35,308 bases of DNA from positions 1 through 35,308 of IMG/VR virus record IMGVR_UViG_3300030329_003950. One strand, given 5' to 3'. Below the pieces are notes generated by a model. That model made no database searches and was not told where the DNA came from. It was given only the letters and a program-made list of their open reading frames with translations. This stretch comes from a virus. Position numbers and translations under genes: made by a program. Every line of letters begins with the position of its first letter. Position 1 is the first letter of the stretch. Below are positions 17,901-25,933 of this stretch, in pieces.

Positions 17901-20900
17901 TTGTGTATCTGTTTCGTAATCTTTATTATCAGTTGTGTTATTTACATCTGTATGCCAATAAATATTTTGAGATGCATCAACTACATAATTTATTAGTTCA
18001 CCCGCTGTTTCTGTAACTGTTAATTCACTTTTAATTAGACTACTAGCTAGTATTTTAACAAAAAATCTTCCAGAAAAAGATTCCATATCCTTCAGTATTT
18101 TTTTCTCAAATTTGACTGTTGTTTTATCATGAAAAGTTGTTCCCGAGGAAAAACACATCGCATCATCTACGTCAGTTATCGCCCTGTCTAATGATATCTT
18201 ATAATTAGGACTTGAACCGGTAGGATCAAGAAGTTCAACTTGTGTTATTTTGTATTTTTCTGAATATTGTACATCATTAGCGCTGTTTGTTTTGAAGAAA
18301 GAATAGTATAGTCCTGAAAAAGTTTCTGATTGGTGATCTACTACTTCACCATCGATAAGTTTATTGCCACCAACAGTATTACTCCAAGTGTCTATTCTCA
18401 TTTTAAAAGTATTATCCTTGGTGTTATTTTTGGATGGCATCCAAGCATTATCTTTAAATAAATTTGTGTTTAAATTAGTAGCGACATCGTCTTTACTAGC
18501 TTCTCCCATGTGAACAAACTTATATTTAATAGCATCAGGAGCTTCGTTTTTAACATCTAAAACTCTAAACTTATTATCTTCTGAAATTTGATTATCTGAA
18601 TCTATCCTTCTTTTTAATATTATATAATCATCTTTAGATATTTTATTTCTTTCAGACGATGGAAATGATAACCACACGTGATCTTCTTTTTTCAATTCAT
18701 CTATAGTTGGAGTATAAAGCGTATCCATAACTAAATTGTAATATTCACCAGAAGTTTCTTTAACATAAAACTTATAATATTCAGCCCAACCATCCCCTGG
18801 ATGATTTGATTTAATACTAGTTTTTAATTGAAGCGGATAACTAGCTAATGGATTTACTAAATTTACATCATCGAAAGGTATTACTAAAGAAGAATTTGAA
18901 GATGTAAACACTGGAGTTTCTCTTCCATATTTATCTCCATATACTATACCTAACTGATAGTTTCTTTGGGATTTTACAGATGGTAAACCTCCTTCTCTTA
19001 TATAAATATTATTATCTTCTGGTGTAGAAACTTGTGTTACAACCACATTGTCTATACTACCTTGAAAATTATCACTTTGTATCCAAAAGTAACCATTCCA
19101 ACTCTCATTGTTACCACTATTATTAGTTGTAGTAAGAGTTTTTTGAAAACTTACATGATTAACCGAACCTGAACCTGTTGACCAACCAGTATTATCAACA
19201 GTGTGTTTTAAAAAAGCGCCTTTAGGTAATATACCCGAGTAACCATTATGAATTCTTACCCTAACAGTTCCTTGATCATAATCTTTTACATCAAAAGAAA
19301 TTTCATAAGTTGTTCCCTCTGGTCCCCAACCACCAGAATTATCATAAATCATTTTATAAAGCGATATAACAGGATAACCAAATGAACCATAGGTCACCCA
19401 ACCGTTTGTTTGATCCCACCAAACTTCTGGATCAGCAGTTTCATTGGGATCACCATATTGAAGCGTCCATGGAGATGAAGAATTATCAAAATCATAATTA
19501 CTTATCAAGTTCCCATAAAGTTCAGGTTGAAATGTGGTTTCGTGAACGTTTCTTACTGTGTAATTAGATGATAGTTTAGGAAAAAAATTATCTGTATAAT
19601 TTTGTGTATAATTACCATATATTAATCTATTACCACTTATTTCTTGAGCTTTAGCATTTTTAGGGACGTTATCCCAATGTCTTAATAATTGATTTTCAGG
19701 TAGTGCAGCGTATATATTTTCACTTTTAACAGTAAAACTACCTTTATAACTAGAACTAGGTGAATAACCAAGAGATTGCCAAGATGTATTAGAGCTATCG
19801 TTTGCTCTAAGAACTTCCATAACATAAATAACAGGAGAATCTTCTTGTTTGTATAAAAGATCTATTTGTACAACATCTTCTGGCATATCTGGAGATACAA
19901 AATCAAATAATTCTATTGAATCTATCATATTTATCATACCCACGTTATACGGTTCTTTATCAGTATAAGCACTTTTAGCGTCATGGGTTTCTCCTTCTTG
20001 ATCTAAAGGATATTTAGAATTAAAGACTACTTTGGTAAATGGAGCATAAGTAGAGTATTCTCCATCAGCATATCTATATCTATAAGAAAATCTTGGGAAT
20101 ATTTTTTTGAATAGAGGATTTTTGTTTGAAGGATCTGCCGAGTTTATTTTATAATTTAATGGTTTTTTAGGGTTTTTACGTATAACAGTTATATGTTCCT
20201 CTGAAACGTCTACGTGCCCATGAAATACCGCTATACTACCTGTATCCCATGTACCACTAGAAAAAATAGTATCACTTAATGTAACTGTGTTGCCTGTGAT
20301 ATCTGTAACATAAATTAGATTTGGCGTAGCTGGATCATTTATAAAGTCCCAAATTCCTCCACCAGTTACCGTTAAAGTCATTAATTGATCTCCAACTTTT
20401 AAATCTCCAACACTATTAAAGGTTATTGTATCGCTATTACTACCACCACTAGTTGTTGTTAACTCTTCTGGGTTTTTAAACACTCTCTCTCCTCCAACAA
20501 CTAATTGAGTATGTATTCCAAGACTACTTGAAGTTGGACCAAAATTAGAGCCCTGCTTACTTCTTTCTATATTTATTTTTTTAGGTTCACCTTTTCCATC
20601 TGTCCAGAATAAAAGATCACCTATAATATTAATACCAGTTATAATACTACCAACTTCAAAACCAAGAACACTATTATCTGTTGTTGTATCAACAAAAACT
20701 GGAGTAATATCACCATTTTCAGCATATTCTAATATCGCGCATCTACCACCATCTCTAGTGATAAAGTAATATAACGTATTCTTTTTTTCGTCTGCTATAG
20801 AACCCACACACTCCCAGCCACCACCAACAACTTCCGTATCACCTGATACTGAGTTTTCATTAAATAAAGTATTACCAAGTATATTTTGCACAGCCCCAAT

Positions 20901-21026
20901 ATCTGAGTCGTCAGAAGTAGATACTTGTACGTTTAAAGCATCTCTATATTGTCCATTTGGAATTATTCTCTCGTCAAGGTCTTTATTCATTTTACCTTGA
21001 GTAAAAGTATTTTTAATCTCTGGCAT
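14901..21026 (-). CDS. Stabilisation / tail tubular protein (T7 gp12- or crAss-like), 2041 aa with inserted domains
   Basis: The N-terminus (NKDLDERIIPNGQYRDALN, residues 14-32, then DIGAVQNILGN) is the hallmark of phage stabilisation/tail-tube proteins. I know it from crAss-like phages, and it is functionally comparable to T7 gp12. The conserved core reappears through the protein (FSYRYRYADGEYSTYAPFT near 310; a late region around ISKNPESFAKDSYRAYFTDKQRGAILRLSMDG). Inserted into it are a small beta module (~190-255); a lectin-like jelly roll (~507-668) that starts NYDFDNSSSPW and ends SIDNVVVTQV; and a large unrecognised central region (~980-1400) rich in Trp, His and Gly. It is three to four times the size of simple gp12 homologues, so most of its length is insertion. 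It is translated 3 bp after the preceding connector gene. Likely role: closing the neck and forming the tail nozzle while presenting receptor-binding domains. Confidence 0.75.
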   Translation of the reverse strand: MPEIKNTFTQGKMNKDLDERIIPNGQYRDALNVQVSTSDDSDIGAVQNILGNTLFNENSVSGDTEVVGGGWECVGSIADEKKNTLYYFITRDGGRCAILEYAENGDITPVFVDTTTDNSVLGFEVGSIITGINIIGDLLFWTDGKGEPKKINIERSKQGSNFGPTSSSLGIHTQLVVGGERVFKNPEELTTTSGGSNSDTITFNSVGDLKVGDQLMTLTVTGGGIWDFINDPATPNLIYVTDITGNTVTLSDTIFSSGTWDTGSIAVFHGHVDVSEEHITVIRKNPKKPLNYKINSADPSNKNPLFKKIFPRFSYRYRYADGEYSTYAPFTKVVFNSKYPLDQEGETHDAKSAYTDKEPYNVGMINMIDSIELFDFVSPDMPEDVVQIDLLYKQEDSPVIYVMEVLRANDSSNTSWQSLGYSPSSSYKGSFTVKSENIYAALPENQLLRHWDNVPKNAKAQEISGNRLIYGNYTQNYTDNFFPKLSSNYTVRNVHETTFQPELYGNLISNYDFDNSSSPWTLQYGDPNETADPEVWWDQTNGWVTYGSFGYPVISLYKMIYDNSGGWGPEGTTYEISFDVKDYDQGTVRVRIHNGYSGILPKGAFLKHTVDNTGWSTGSGSVNHVSFQKTLTTTNNSGNNESWNGYFWIQSDNFQGSIDNVVVTQVSTPEDNNIYIREGGLPSVKSQRNYQLGIVYGDKYGRETPVFTSSNSSLVIPFDDVNLVNPLASYPLQLKTSIKSNHPGDGWAEYYKFYVKETSGEYYNLVMDTLYTPTIDELKKEDHVWLSFPSSERNKISKDDYIILKRRIDSDNQISEDNKFRVLDVKNEAPDAIKYKFVHMGEASKDDVATNLNTNLFKDNAWMPSKNNTKDNTFKMRIDTWSNTVGGNKLIDGEVVDHQSETFSGLYYSFFKTNSANDVQYSEKYKITQVELLDPTGSSPNYKISLDRAITDVDDAMCFSSGTTFHDKTTVKFEKKILKDMESFSGRFFVKILASSLIKSELTVTETAGELINYVVDASQNIYWHTDVNNTTDNKDYETDTQNGGLFNQVYNGTYPSDGFQTFDAHGATNSTTGVLEQGLNVTWTHSAWKNLESYMDTNGSTRFFIDNMYVSGVQHGQYARESTHMGFYGGEPNVISDIDFHCDVSQVPSNRDTAGSYWQDPTTLAAMSWEKEDNLLIWANHNNSGASLPNTNRINGLDGMTTTTDMHVGQNGLRRWRTSNFDNNLDDVYGGAIGKHFLHISFLGPGVDLHDGNLTEPININNLHAELQGIYGGGVFTSLYQSLYGYAHYLSPEYKVGGGPSSPYNSAGTNPTAILMEKVDGSGTTHQHFSSVDQNGNNCSIPISGYDPAYQEAHEKQWDPTYPTDPGNKIADFINKLKAGRKFRFNGDPSGTLYKIKSVKTKKVYNHTDWKFSYNSDPTSNNNLRPSGKAVEFAALGYSSRCDATGQAPNWDSTGHEDEMWHDRLKNRIKSFGETNNRRLVYILELDEDPSLSSDFPIIDGVNINSVTYDAIEFIEPDAQLSAGKVSQVPAIWETEPKDNVDLDIYYEASQAYPINITKKTRELFAQVGNRVEILDLPSARQGDINILENVFLTSYDSAEATEFTLSPGFNYYEDDGSTPVDYSNAKIRFFNDDGSYITTLLDSTPPSETAGVYKTKFKMVSSTPTASNDNDIEVGLNWYNCFMFGNGVESDRIRDDFNSMTISNGVRASSTLDRPYEEEHRENGLIYSGLYNSTSGINDLNQFIMAEKITKDLNPTYGSIQKLFSRRVSLIAFCEDRIVGVTANKNALYNADGNPQLVSTNAVLGDANPFVGDYGISKNPESFAKDSYRAYFTDKQRGAILRLSMDGLTPISNAGMSDWFKDEFKRDHFNIIGSYDTRKSDYNLTFDRGSKTYGVTDSQTVTYSEDVKGWVSFKSFIQESGVSMGGDYYTFYEGKCWKHHDNNNRNIFYGDSITDSSITFIFNESPSVVKNFNTLNYDGDEDWVCSSIFTDQQSGTVTGFIEKEGKWFNYIKGDNNAPLDTSAFNFQGIGTADTIIYNV

Positions 21027-21029
21027 ATA

Positions 21030-22586
21030 TTAGTGTTTTATATGTTTCGATTTACCTCTCAATATTTGTGTTAATTCTTCTAATTTGAAATTAGATAATC
21101 TTAATTTAGCTTTTCTTGTAGCGGCGAATTTTTCTTTTTGATACCTTCTAACTATATATTCTGGAGTGTTTGCTCTTGTAGATAATATTGCATACATAAT
21201 CCATTTGTACATTGCTTCTTCTGCAAATTTATGTACTTTCATTTCACTTTCAGTCCCTAAACTATCACTTATATAATCAAGTATAACATTTTTACCGCTA
21301 ATGTTAGAACTAAAATGTATTAAACCGCTTAAATCATCTATATAGTAAGATCCATTTACTTGCGCATGTGAAGGCTCTAAACCATATCTTTCTCCCTGCC
21401 AAGTCCAATAAGTATCATCTCTATAATCATCATTATTATTCTCTGATGGAGTTGTTGATTTGTAATTACCCCACGTTGCAGACTCATCTTCTCTTTGTAG
21501 GTTACTAACCGCTTGATCACCGGTAACTAAAATACTATCAACGGTGTTTGTACTAGCAGTCGCAGCATTATCCGAAGCAGGTGAAAAATTACTAACAGTA
21601 CTTGTAATAAATATATAAGCGTATTTATTACCATCACCATCTTCATCTATATTTGTTGTATCAATATTTGTTAGTGTTAAAGTCTCTTGACTGCCAGCAT
21701 CAAAATCCATATAAGATGGGTTTCCATCACCATCTGTTAAATTAAATATTAACGGATCAAATGTCGCGCATTCATAATATCCATTAATGTCACTTGTTGC
21801 TAACGGGTTGGTAATATTAACATTAAATTTCACCCCAAACTCATTTGAATGGGTTGGTTCTAAAGAAGTAACACCTATTCTTACTACACCAGTTCCTTTC
21901 ACTCCCGCGCTAGCAGCTGCGGAAGTAGCGGTTGCCTCTACGTCAATTGATGTATTACCTGTTAATAATATCTTTTGCCAAACAGAGTATATTCTAGCAG
22001 ATGGTACACCGGTAAAACTTTTAGATCCATGAGTAAACGTTAATTTATTATTCGATATTTTCATATCATCAATTACTGGATTTCCATAAGGACCTTTTCT
22101 CACCCATTGATTAAGTGAAGTAGAAGAATCATTAGGTGGTAAATAACTATTAGTAAAATCATAATTAGTTAAAAATCCAGATGATACAGACACGTCAAAA
22201 TCGTATCCACCATCATCTTGTTGTAACACAGGAAAAGGATTTGAAGTATGTCTAGTTGGATATAAAGGATGCTTTATACCAGCGTCATCACTCCAACTAA
22301 TTTTAGTATAATTAACATAATCATGCGGAAGCATCATCGTGTTTGTTGCTGGTAATGTTATTTCTTGAGATTTTATAGATTTAAAAGTATCAAAAGATAA
22401 TTCTGCTAAAGCTCTTTGCGCGTGAAATAAAACATCTGTTCTTCTAGCTTTACCAATTATTTTTTCTTCACCAACATAAGCTATTAAAAATTGATTCACA
22501 ATATCTTCTAAAGATACAAATTGATAACTACCTAAGTTATCACTACCATAATATTGTGCTTGTGATATATTATCTAATAATCCCAT
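21030..22586 (-). CDS. Connector / ring-like tail tubular protein with inserted beta-sandwich (518 aa)
   Basis: Residues 1-~130 (YQFVSLEDIVNQFLIAYVGE, RRTDVLFHAQRALAELSFDT, later PHDYVNYTKISW) and ~365-518 (GLIHFSSNISGKNVILDYIS, HKFAEEAMYKWIMYAILS, then a basic helical tail) form the two halves of a helical neck/tail-tube subunit of the T7 gp11 or crAss ring-protein type. Between them, residues ~135-360 are Ser/Thr/Asn-rich beta structure that starts LTNYDFTNSYLPP...W and ends TVDSILVTGDQ, the same opening and closing pattern as the lectin-like domains in two downstream genes. The gene is 4 bp after the 225-aa gene and 3 bp before the stabilisation gene. The connector role is inferred from position and the helical ends; the insertion is visible in the sequence. 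Confidence 0.6.
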   Translation of the reverse strand: MGLLDNISQAQYYGSDNLGSYQFVSLEDIVNQFLIAYVGEEKIIGKARRTDVLFHAQRALAELSFDTFKSIKSQEITLPATNTMMLPHDYVNYTKISWSDDAGIKHPLYPTRHTSNPFPVLQQDDGGYDFDVSVSSGFLTNYDFTNSYLPPNDSSTSLNQWVRKGPYGNPVIDDMKISNNKLTFTHGSKSFTGVPSARIYSVWQKILLTGNTSIDVEATATSAAASAGVKGTGVVRIGVTSLEPTHSNEFGVKFNVNITNPLATSDINGYYECATFDPLIFNLTDGDGNPSYMDFDAGSQETLTLTNIDTTNIDEDGDGNKYAYIFITSTVSNFSPASDNAATASTNTVDSILVTGDQAVSNLQREDESATWGNYKSTTPSENNNDDYRDDTYWTWQGERYGLEPSHAQVNGSYYIDDLSGLIHFSSNISGKNVILDYISDSLGTESEMKVHKFAEEAMYKWIMYAILSTRANTPEYIVRRYQKEKFAATRKAKLRLSNFKLEELTQILRGKSKHIKH

Positions 22587-22590
22587 TTAT

Positions 22591-23268
22591 TTATGATTTT
22601 TCTTGTTGAATATTTTTATTGTCTTCTGCCCCTGCTATTTGATATAGTGCAGGATCTTTTAAAGTTATTCCGGCTAATCCTAATATTTTTATAACTAATC
22701 TAGTTTCTTCTGATTGATGTAATTCAAAATCAGTACTTGCAGCATCATTATATTGAAGAGCACCGCTTATATCGTAACCATTCCAGTTTACATCAACTGG
22801 CCTTCTAATAAAATTACATTGGGCGTTTTCACCAGGAAGAACACCATCAAAGTATATTTTACCATCTCTTCTCCAATAAACAGGTCGATTTGCGTTTGGT
22901 CTTAACAATGGAGATTGCTTAATTTTTTGATAATCTTCAAATCTTACCTCTCTTACTATTTTACCTTGATAACTCACGTCAGTAAGTTTATACCAAGAAA
23001 AGTGTACAACTTGTCCATTATTTCTATTTTGAGGTCCACTTTTAAAAATACTTATCTTTTCCTCAAGAGTATCTACCATATCAGAATACCGAGTGTCATT
23101 ACCCGGTAGTCTTCTAAATTGGTTTAAGTCGTAAAAATATTGTTCAAATATATCCATTTGAACTTGGTTGGCATATAGATTAAATTCTTGAGGCGTTATA
23201 TAACCTCTCTGTTCTTTATTAGCTAAAGCTAAAACTCTTTGATATACCGTGTCTACACTTACTGCCAT
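22591..23268 (-). CDS. Head-tail connector / ring-like virion protein (225 aa)
   Basis: A predicted mixed alpha/beta protein: an N-terminal helical part (VDTVYQRVLALANKEQRGYI, FNLYANQVQMDIFEQYFYDL) followed by a beta-rich part (VYWRRDGKIYFDG, CNFIRRPVDVNW) and a C-terminal helix (ETRLVIKILGLAGITLKDP). This matches the pattern of small neck proteins encoded between the capsid and tail-tube genes in short-tailed Bacteroidota phages. It starts 2 bp after the 52-aa Cys peptide and is followed after 4 bp by another connector-like gene. I recognise the general family but not a named member; the connector/ring role is inferred from position. Confidence 0.55.
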   Translation of the reverse strand: MAVSVDTVYQRVLALANKEQRGYITPQEFNLYANQVQMDIFEQYFYDLNQFRRLPGNDTRYSDMVDTLEEKISIFKSGPQNRNNGQVVHFSWYKLTDVSYQGKIVREVRFEDYQKIKQSPLLRPNANRPVYWRRDGKIYFDGVLPGENAQCNFIRRPVDVNWNGYDISGALQYNDAASTDFELHQSEETRLVIKILGLAGITLKDPALYQIAGAEDNKNIQQEKS

Positions 23269-23270
23269 AT

Positions 23271-23429
23271 TTATTTATTTTTATAAGGAAAAACCTTATT
23301 TAATTTTTGTTTTCTTTTATTACAACCACAATCATCTCCTGCTATTTTATGAACAAACTTTTTTATACCAGTAGCAGTTGTTATTTTTTCTATTGTATCT
23401 CCTAAGCCTTTTGATTTATTTGATTTCAT
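23271..23429 (-). CDS. Small Cys-containing conserved-looking peptide (52 aa)
   Basis: The ATG at 23427-23429 opens a 52-codon frame ending in TAA at 23271-23273, filling the gap between the 270-aa and 225-aa genes. The peptide has a Lys-rich start, then GLGDTIEKITTATGIKKFVH, then DDCGCNKRKQKLNKVFPY. The CxC pair inside a GDDCGCxKR context, the amphipathic middle helix and the FPY end look like a short protein I associate with phages of Bacteroidota. The leader is A/T-rich (ATTTAAATAATATG), as for its neighbours, and the stop is 2 bp before the next start. The two Cys could bind metal or form a disulphide; the function is unknown. Position suggests a neck or assembly role. Confidence 0.75.
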   Translation of the reverse strand: MKSNKSKGLGDTIEKITTATGIKKFVHKIAGDDCGCNKRKQKLNKVFPYKNK

Positions 23430-23449
23430 ATTATTTAAATTGTAGTTAC

Positions 23450-23469
23450 GATCGCCCCATAGGGCGACC
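23450..23469 (-). promoter_or_regulatory. GC-rich hairpin between the 270-aa and 52-aa genes
   Basis: The coding strand reads GGTCGCCC-TATG-GGGCGATC: an 8-bp stem (one G-T wobble) with a 4-base loop, starting about 15 bases after the 270-aa stop and 20 bases before the 52-aa start. It is much richer in G+C than its surroundings. No T-run follows, so it is not a standard intrinsic terminator. An mRNA-processing, stability or translation-control element is possible. Confidence 0.55.
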
Positions 23470-23483
23470 GCTCTACAGTTTGA

Positions 23484-24296
23484 TTAATTATTTAATCTTT
23501 TTTCTATACTTTTGAACACTTCCATACCTTCATCAGTTTTAAACCAATGTGCTAAGGCTGTATATGGATGTTCGTCGAATGGTATAGTCATTATCTTTCT
23601 GTCATTAGATCCCCATAAAAAGTCTCTTTGATTTCTAGATAATTTTAATACTCCTTCTTCAACCGCTCTAATACCAATGTTTCTTAGTGTTACATTATCA
23701 TCATTTAGTAGTTCTAAGAATAAATTAGGATTTCTTCTTGCAAACAGTAATAAGTCACGTTTAAGTTCCTTAGAACTCATCTCTGATACTTTAGAGCCAA
23801 CTTCTACACGCATAATAGCTTCAGCCATATCAATATCGATATTTCTAGCAGCTATAATAGCATCTGCTTCCAGTTCTAAAATATCTATTTGTTGCTCAGC
23901 TATTTCAGCAGGTTTGTGTTCGTAAAAAACCTGGTTTCTATGTGGGTGATACAACGAAAGTAGTTTTTGTAAAATTGTTTTTTCTTTTGGCACATATAAA
24001 GAACCAGATCGAAAAATAATATGAGACAATCTTTGTTGACCTTTCATTTCATCTACAAAAGGAGTTTGTTGATTTTCACAATACTTTAGTTCTCTTTCAA
24101 ATCCTTTACTTTCATCAAACCAGTATATACCAGTTGATTTAATCATTTTTGATAATGGTTTTTTACCACCTTTTAAATAATATAATCTATCTTTAATTTC
24201 CCATTCAGATTTTTTTGGTTTTTTTGTTTCAACTACTGGAGTTTCAACAACAGGTACCTCTACCTCCTCTTTTTTTGTTTCTTGTTTTTTTGCCAT
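23484..24296 (-). CDS. Conserved-looking virion-module protein downstream of the capsid gene (270 aa)
   Basis: A Lys/Glu/Pro/Val-rich N-terminal tail (~1-30) is followed by a compact domain with ordered, conserved-looking stretches: DRLYYLKGGKKPLSKMIKST, FERELKYCENQQTPFVDEMK, QKLLSLYHPHRN, MAEAIMRVEVGSKVSEM, FARRNPNLFLELL and HPYTALAHWFKTDEGMEV. No enzyme motif or membrane helix is visible. The gene lies just beyond the post-capsid terminator and before the neck genes, so a neck, head-completion or assembly role is likely. I recognise it only as a protein of phage morphogenesis modules, not as a named family. Leader TTATATATTATATTATG, no Shine-Dalgarno. Confidence 0.6.
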   Translation of the reverse strand: MAKKQETKKEEVEVPVVETPVVETKKPKKSEWEIKDRLYYLKGGKKPLSKMIKSTGIYWFDESKGFERELKYCENQQTPFVDEMKGQQRLSHIIFRSGSLYVPKEKTILQKLLSLYHPHRNQVFYEHKPAEIAEQQIDILELEADAIIAARNIDIDMAEAIMRVEVGSKVSEMSSKELKRDLLLFARRNPNLFLELLNDDNVTLRNIGIRAVEEGVLKLSRNQRDFLWGSNDRKIMTIPFDEHPYTALAHWFKTDEGMEVFKSIEKRLNN

Positions 24297-24320
24297 AATA
24301 TAATATATAATAAAATTAAT

Positions 24321-24355
24321 AAAATAAAAGGCCGAGGCCGAAGCCCCGGTCTTTT
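24321..24355 (-). terminator. Intrinsic terminator after the major capsid gene
   Basis: The coding strand reads AAAAGACCGGGGC-TTCG-GCCTCGGCCTTTT and then ATTTTA. The arms pair over 13 positions with one A-C mismatch and one G-T wobble around a UUCG tetraloop. The U-rich tail makes this a classic Rho-independent terminator. It starts 15 bp after the capsid stop, in the largest intergenic gap of the window (73 bp). It probably reduces, rather than blocks, readthrough into the neck/tail genes. Confidence 0.9.
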
Positions 24356-24369
24356 AATATAATGAGTGC

Positions 24370-25917
24370 TTAGTTCATTAACATGAAGTTATTAGCACCT
24401 TGTGTAACTAAACATCTTTCAGATAACATGTGAATAGACATTGCATCTAAAGCAGATGTAGCAGCACCAACAGAACCAGTAACCCAAGTTTTCATTCTTC
24501 GGTCATCAGTTTGTGAAGCTCTATATCTAACATGTAAGAAAGGACGCTTCATACTCTGTCCAACAGTTTGATCATAAACTGAAGAAGTACCAGCAGGGAT
24601 TATAACCCCTCTAATAGCACTAGCGCTGTTAGCAGAGTTAATACCACCTCTAGTAGCTTTATCATTTAGGTATCTAAAGTCAGACTTATAAAAATCATAA
24701 GATCCACGTCTGAAACCAGAGAAACCTAAATTAAGTGCCATATCTTCAGAGTTGTTAAATACTCCGTAAGAAGTACCACCAGCTCCATAAGAATTCATAG
24801 AAGCTAACATATCGTCAATAGCTAAAGATGTAGCTCTATTTACGAACATCATGTTTTCTTCAATAGCACCTTGATTATCAAATTCAGCTAAAATCGCATC
24901 GAATTCAGCTAAATCAGAACCACCACCAGTAATACCAGAAGTAACATTACCTCTAGTCTCAATAGCATCAAATAAACCTTGAGTACCAGTAGCTGTATCA
25001 GCAGTTAAATCGAAAGCGTCGTCAGTTAAGTCAGCCGCGGATACAACTGGATGACCAGTAGCACCAGCATTAGAACCACCTCCCATTTTCGCTTCTAACA
25101 TTGACATTTCTAAGTAATCTGTAAATCTAGCTCTTGTATCAGCTTCGGCTTTTAAGTACCATAAGTAACCTGATCCTCCGTTTTCAGTTGAAATTTCAAC
25201 CCAACCAATTCTAGATGCATCAGAACCTGATACTTCATAGTAATCTTTTAAGATAATTGGTTTATTCATGAACGACTTGAAAGACGGCTCGTTAGAACCT
25301 CTACGATCAGTAGCAGTACCATCGTTACCAACATTAGCATTAGTATTGTAGCTTCTACCTTTTTGGAATTCAGAACCATAAACTAATATAGTAACTGATT
25401 GACTAGCTGTTTCAGTAATACCAGCAGCGTTTAATGATGCAACTCCATAAGGAGCAACGTCGATTTCACCGGCAGTAACATTAGATTCAGCTACTAAAGC
25501 TTTAACAACCCCACTAGCACTAGCTATAATAACAGTATCATTTACTCTAATACCATCCTCACCGTCAGTAACAGCATTACCATCGATATCATGAGTAATT
25601 TCAATAATACCACCACTTACTAAACCACCAGCAGCGCTTGCTGATTTTACATTTCCTTTATAAGATAAGTGTAACCTACCTTGTTCAGACCATACAACTT
25701 GATCAGCTGTCATAGCCTCTTCAGCCCCAACTTGTGAAAGAAAACCAGATATAGTCCTAGGACCAAATACCTCAGCTTCTTTCTCCATTAAGTCTGGTAC
25801 ATATTGTTGAGCCCAACCTTGATTAGCGGTTGTAGCTAAGTCTAAATAACTAGATGCTGTCGCTTGTTTAGTAGGCGACGGCGTGCTATTTAGAACACTT
25901 CCTGCAGTAATTGCCAT
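24370..25917 (-). CDS. Major capsid protein (515 aa)
   Basis: Predicted shell protein, inferred to have the HK97 fold. Support: its position directly after portal and scaffold-like genes; the N-terminal helix-rich arm ending in the region WAQQYVPDLMEKEAEVFGPR; a central domain with many Gly/Ala/Ser and Asp residues; and a C-terminal section (IRGVIIPAGTSSVYDQTVGQ, then RPFLHVRYRASQTDDRRMKT). About 500 residues is the size usual for capsid proteins of crAss-like and related phages. It is followed at once by a strong terminator, as expected for the most abundant transcript. Leader AATTTAAAATTATG, 16 bp after the scaffold stop. The structural call is strong from context; the fold is not directly visible. 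Confidence 0.85.
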   Translation of the reverse strand: MAITAGSVLNSTPSPTKQATASSYLDLATTANQGWAQQYVPDLMEKEAEVFGPRTISGFLSQVGAEEAMTADQVVWSEQGRLHLSYKGNVKSASAAGGLVSGGIIEITHDIDGNAVTDGEDGIRVNDTVIIASASGVVKALVAESNVTAGEIDVAPYGVASLNAAGITETASQSVTILVYGSEFQKGRSYNTNANVGNDGTATDRRGSNEPSFKSFMNKPIILKDYYEVSGSDASRIGWVEISTENGGSGYLWYLKAEADTRARFTDYLEMSMLEAKMGGGSNAGATGHPVVSAADLTDDAFDLTADTATGTQGLFDAIETRGNVTSGITGGGSDLAEFDAILAEFDNQGAIEENMMFVNRATSLAIDDMLASMNSYGAGGTSYGVFNNSEDMALNLGFSGFRRGSYDFYKSDFRYLNDKATRGGINSANSASAIRGVIIPAGTSSVYDQTVGQSMKRPFLHVRYRASQTDDRRMKTWVTGSVGAATSALDAMSIHMLSERCLVTQGANNFMLMN

Positions 25918-25933
25918 AATTTTAAATTTTTAA

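Noticed and set aside
23450-23469. Hairpin as an intrinsic terminator
   Set aside because: No T-run follows on the coding strand, unlike the clear terminator at 24321-24355.
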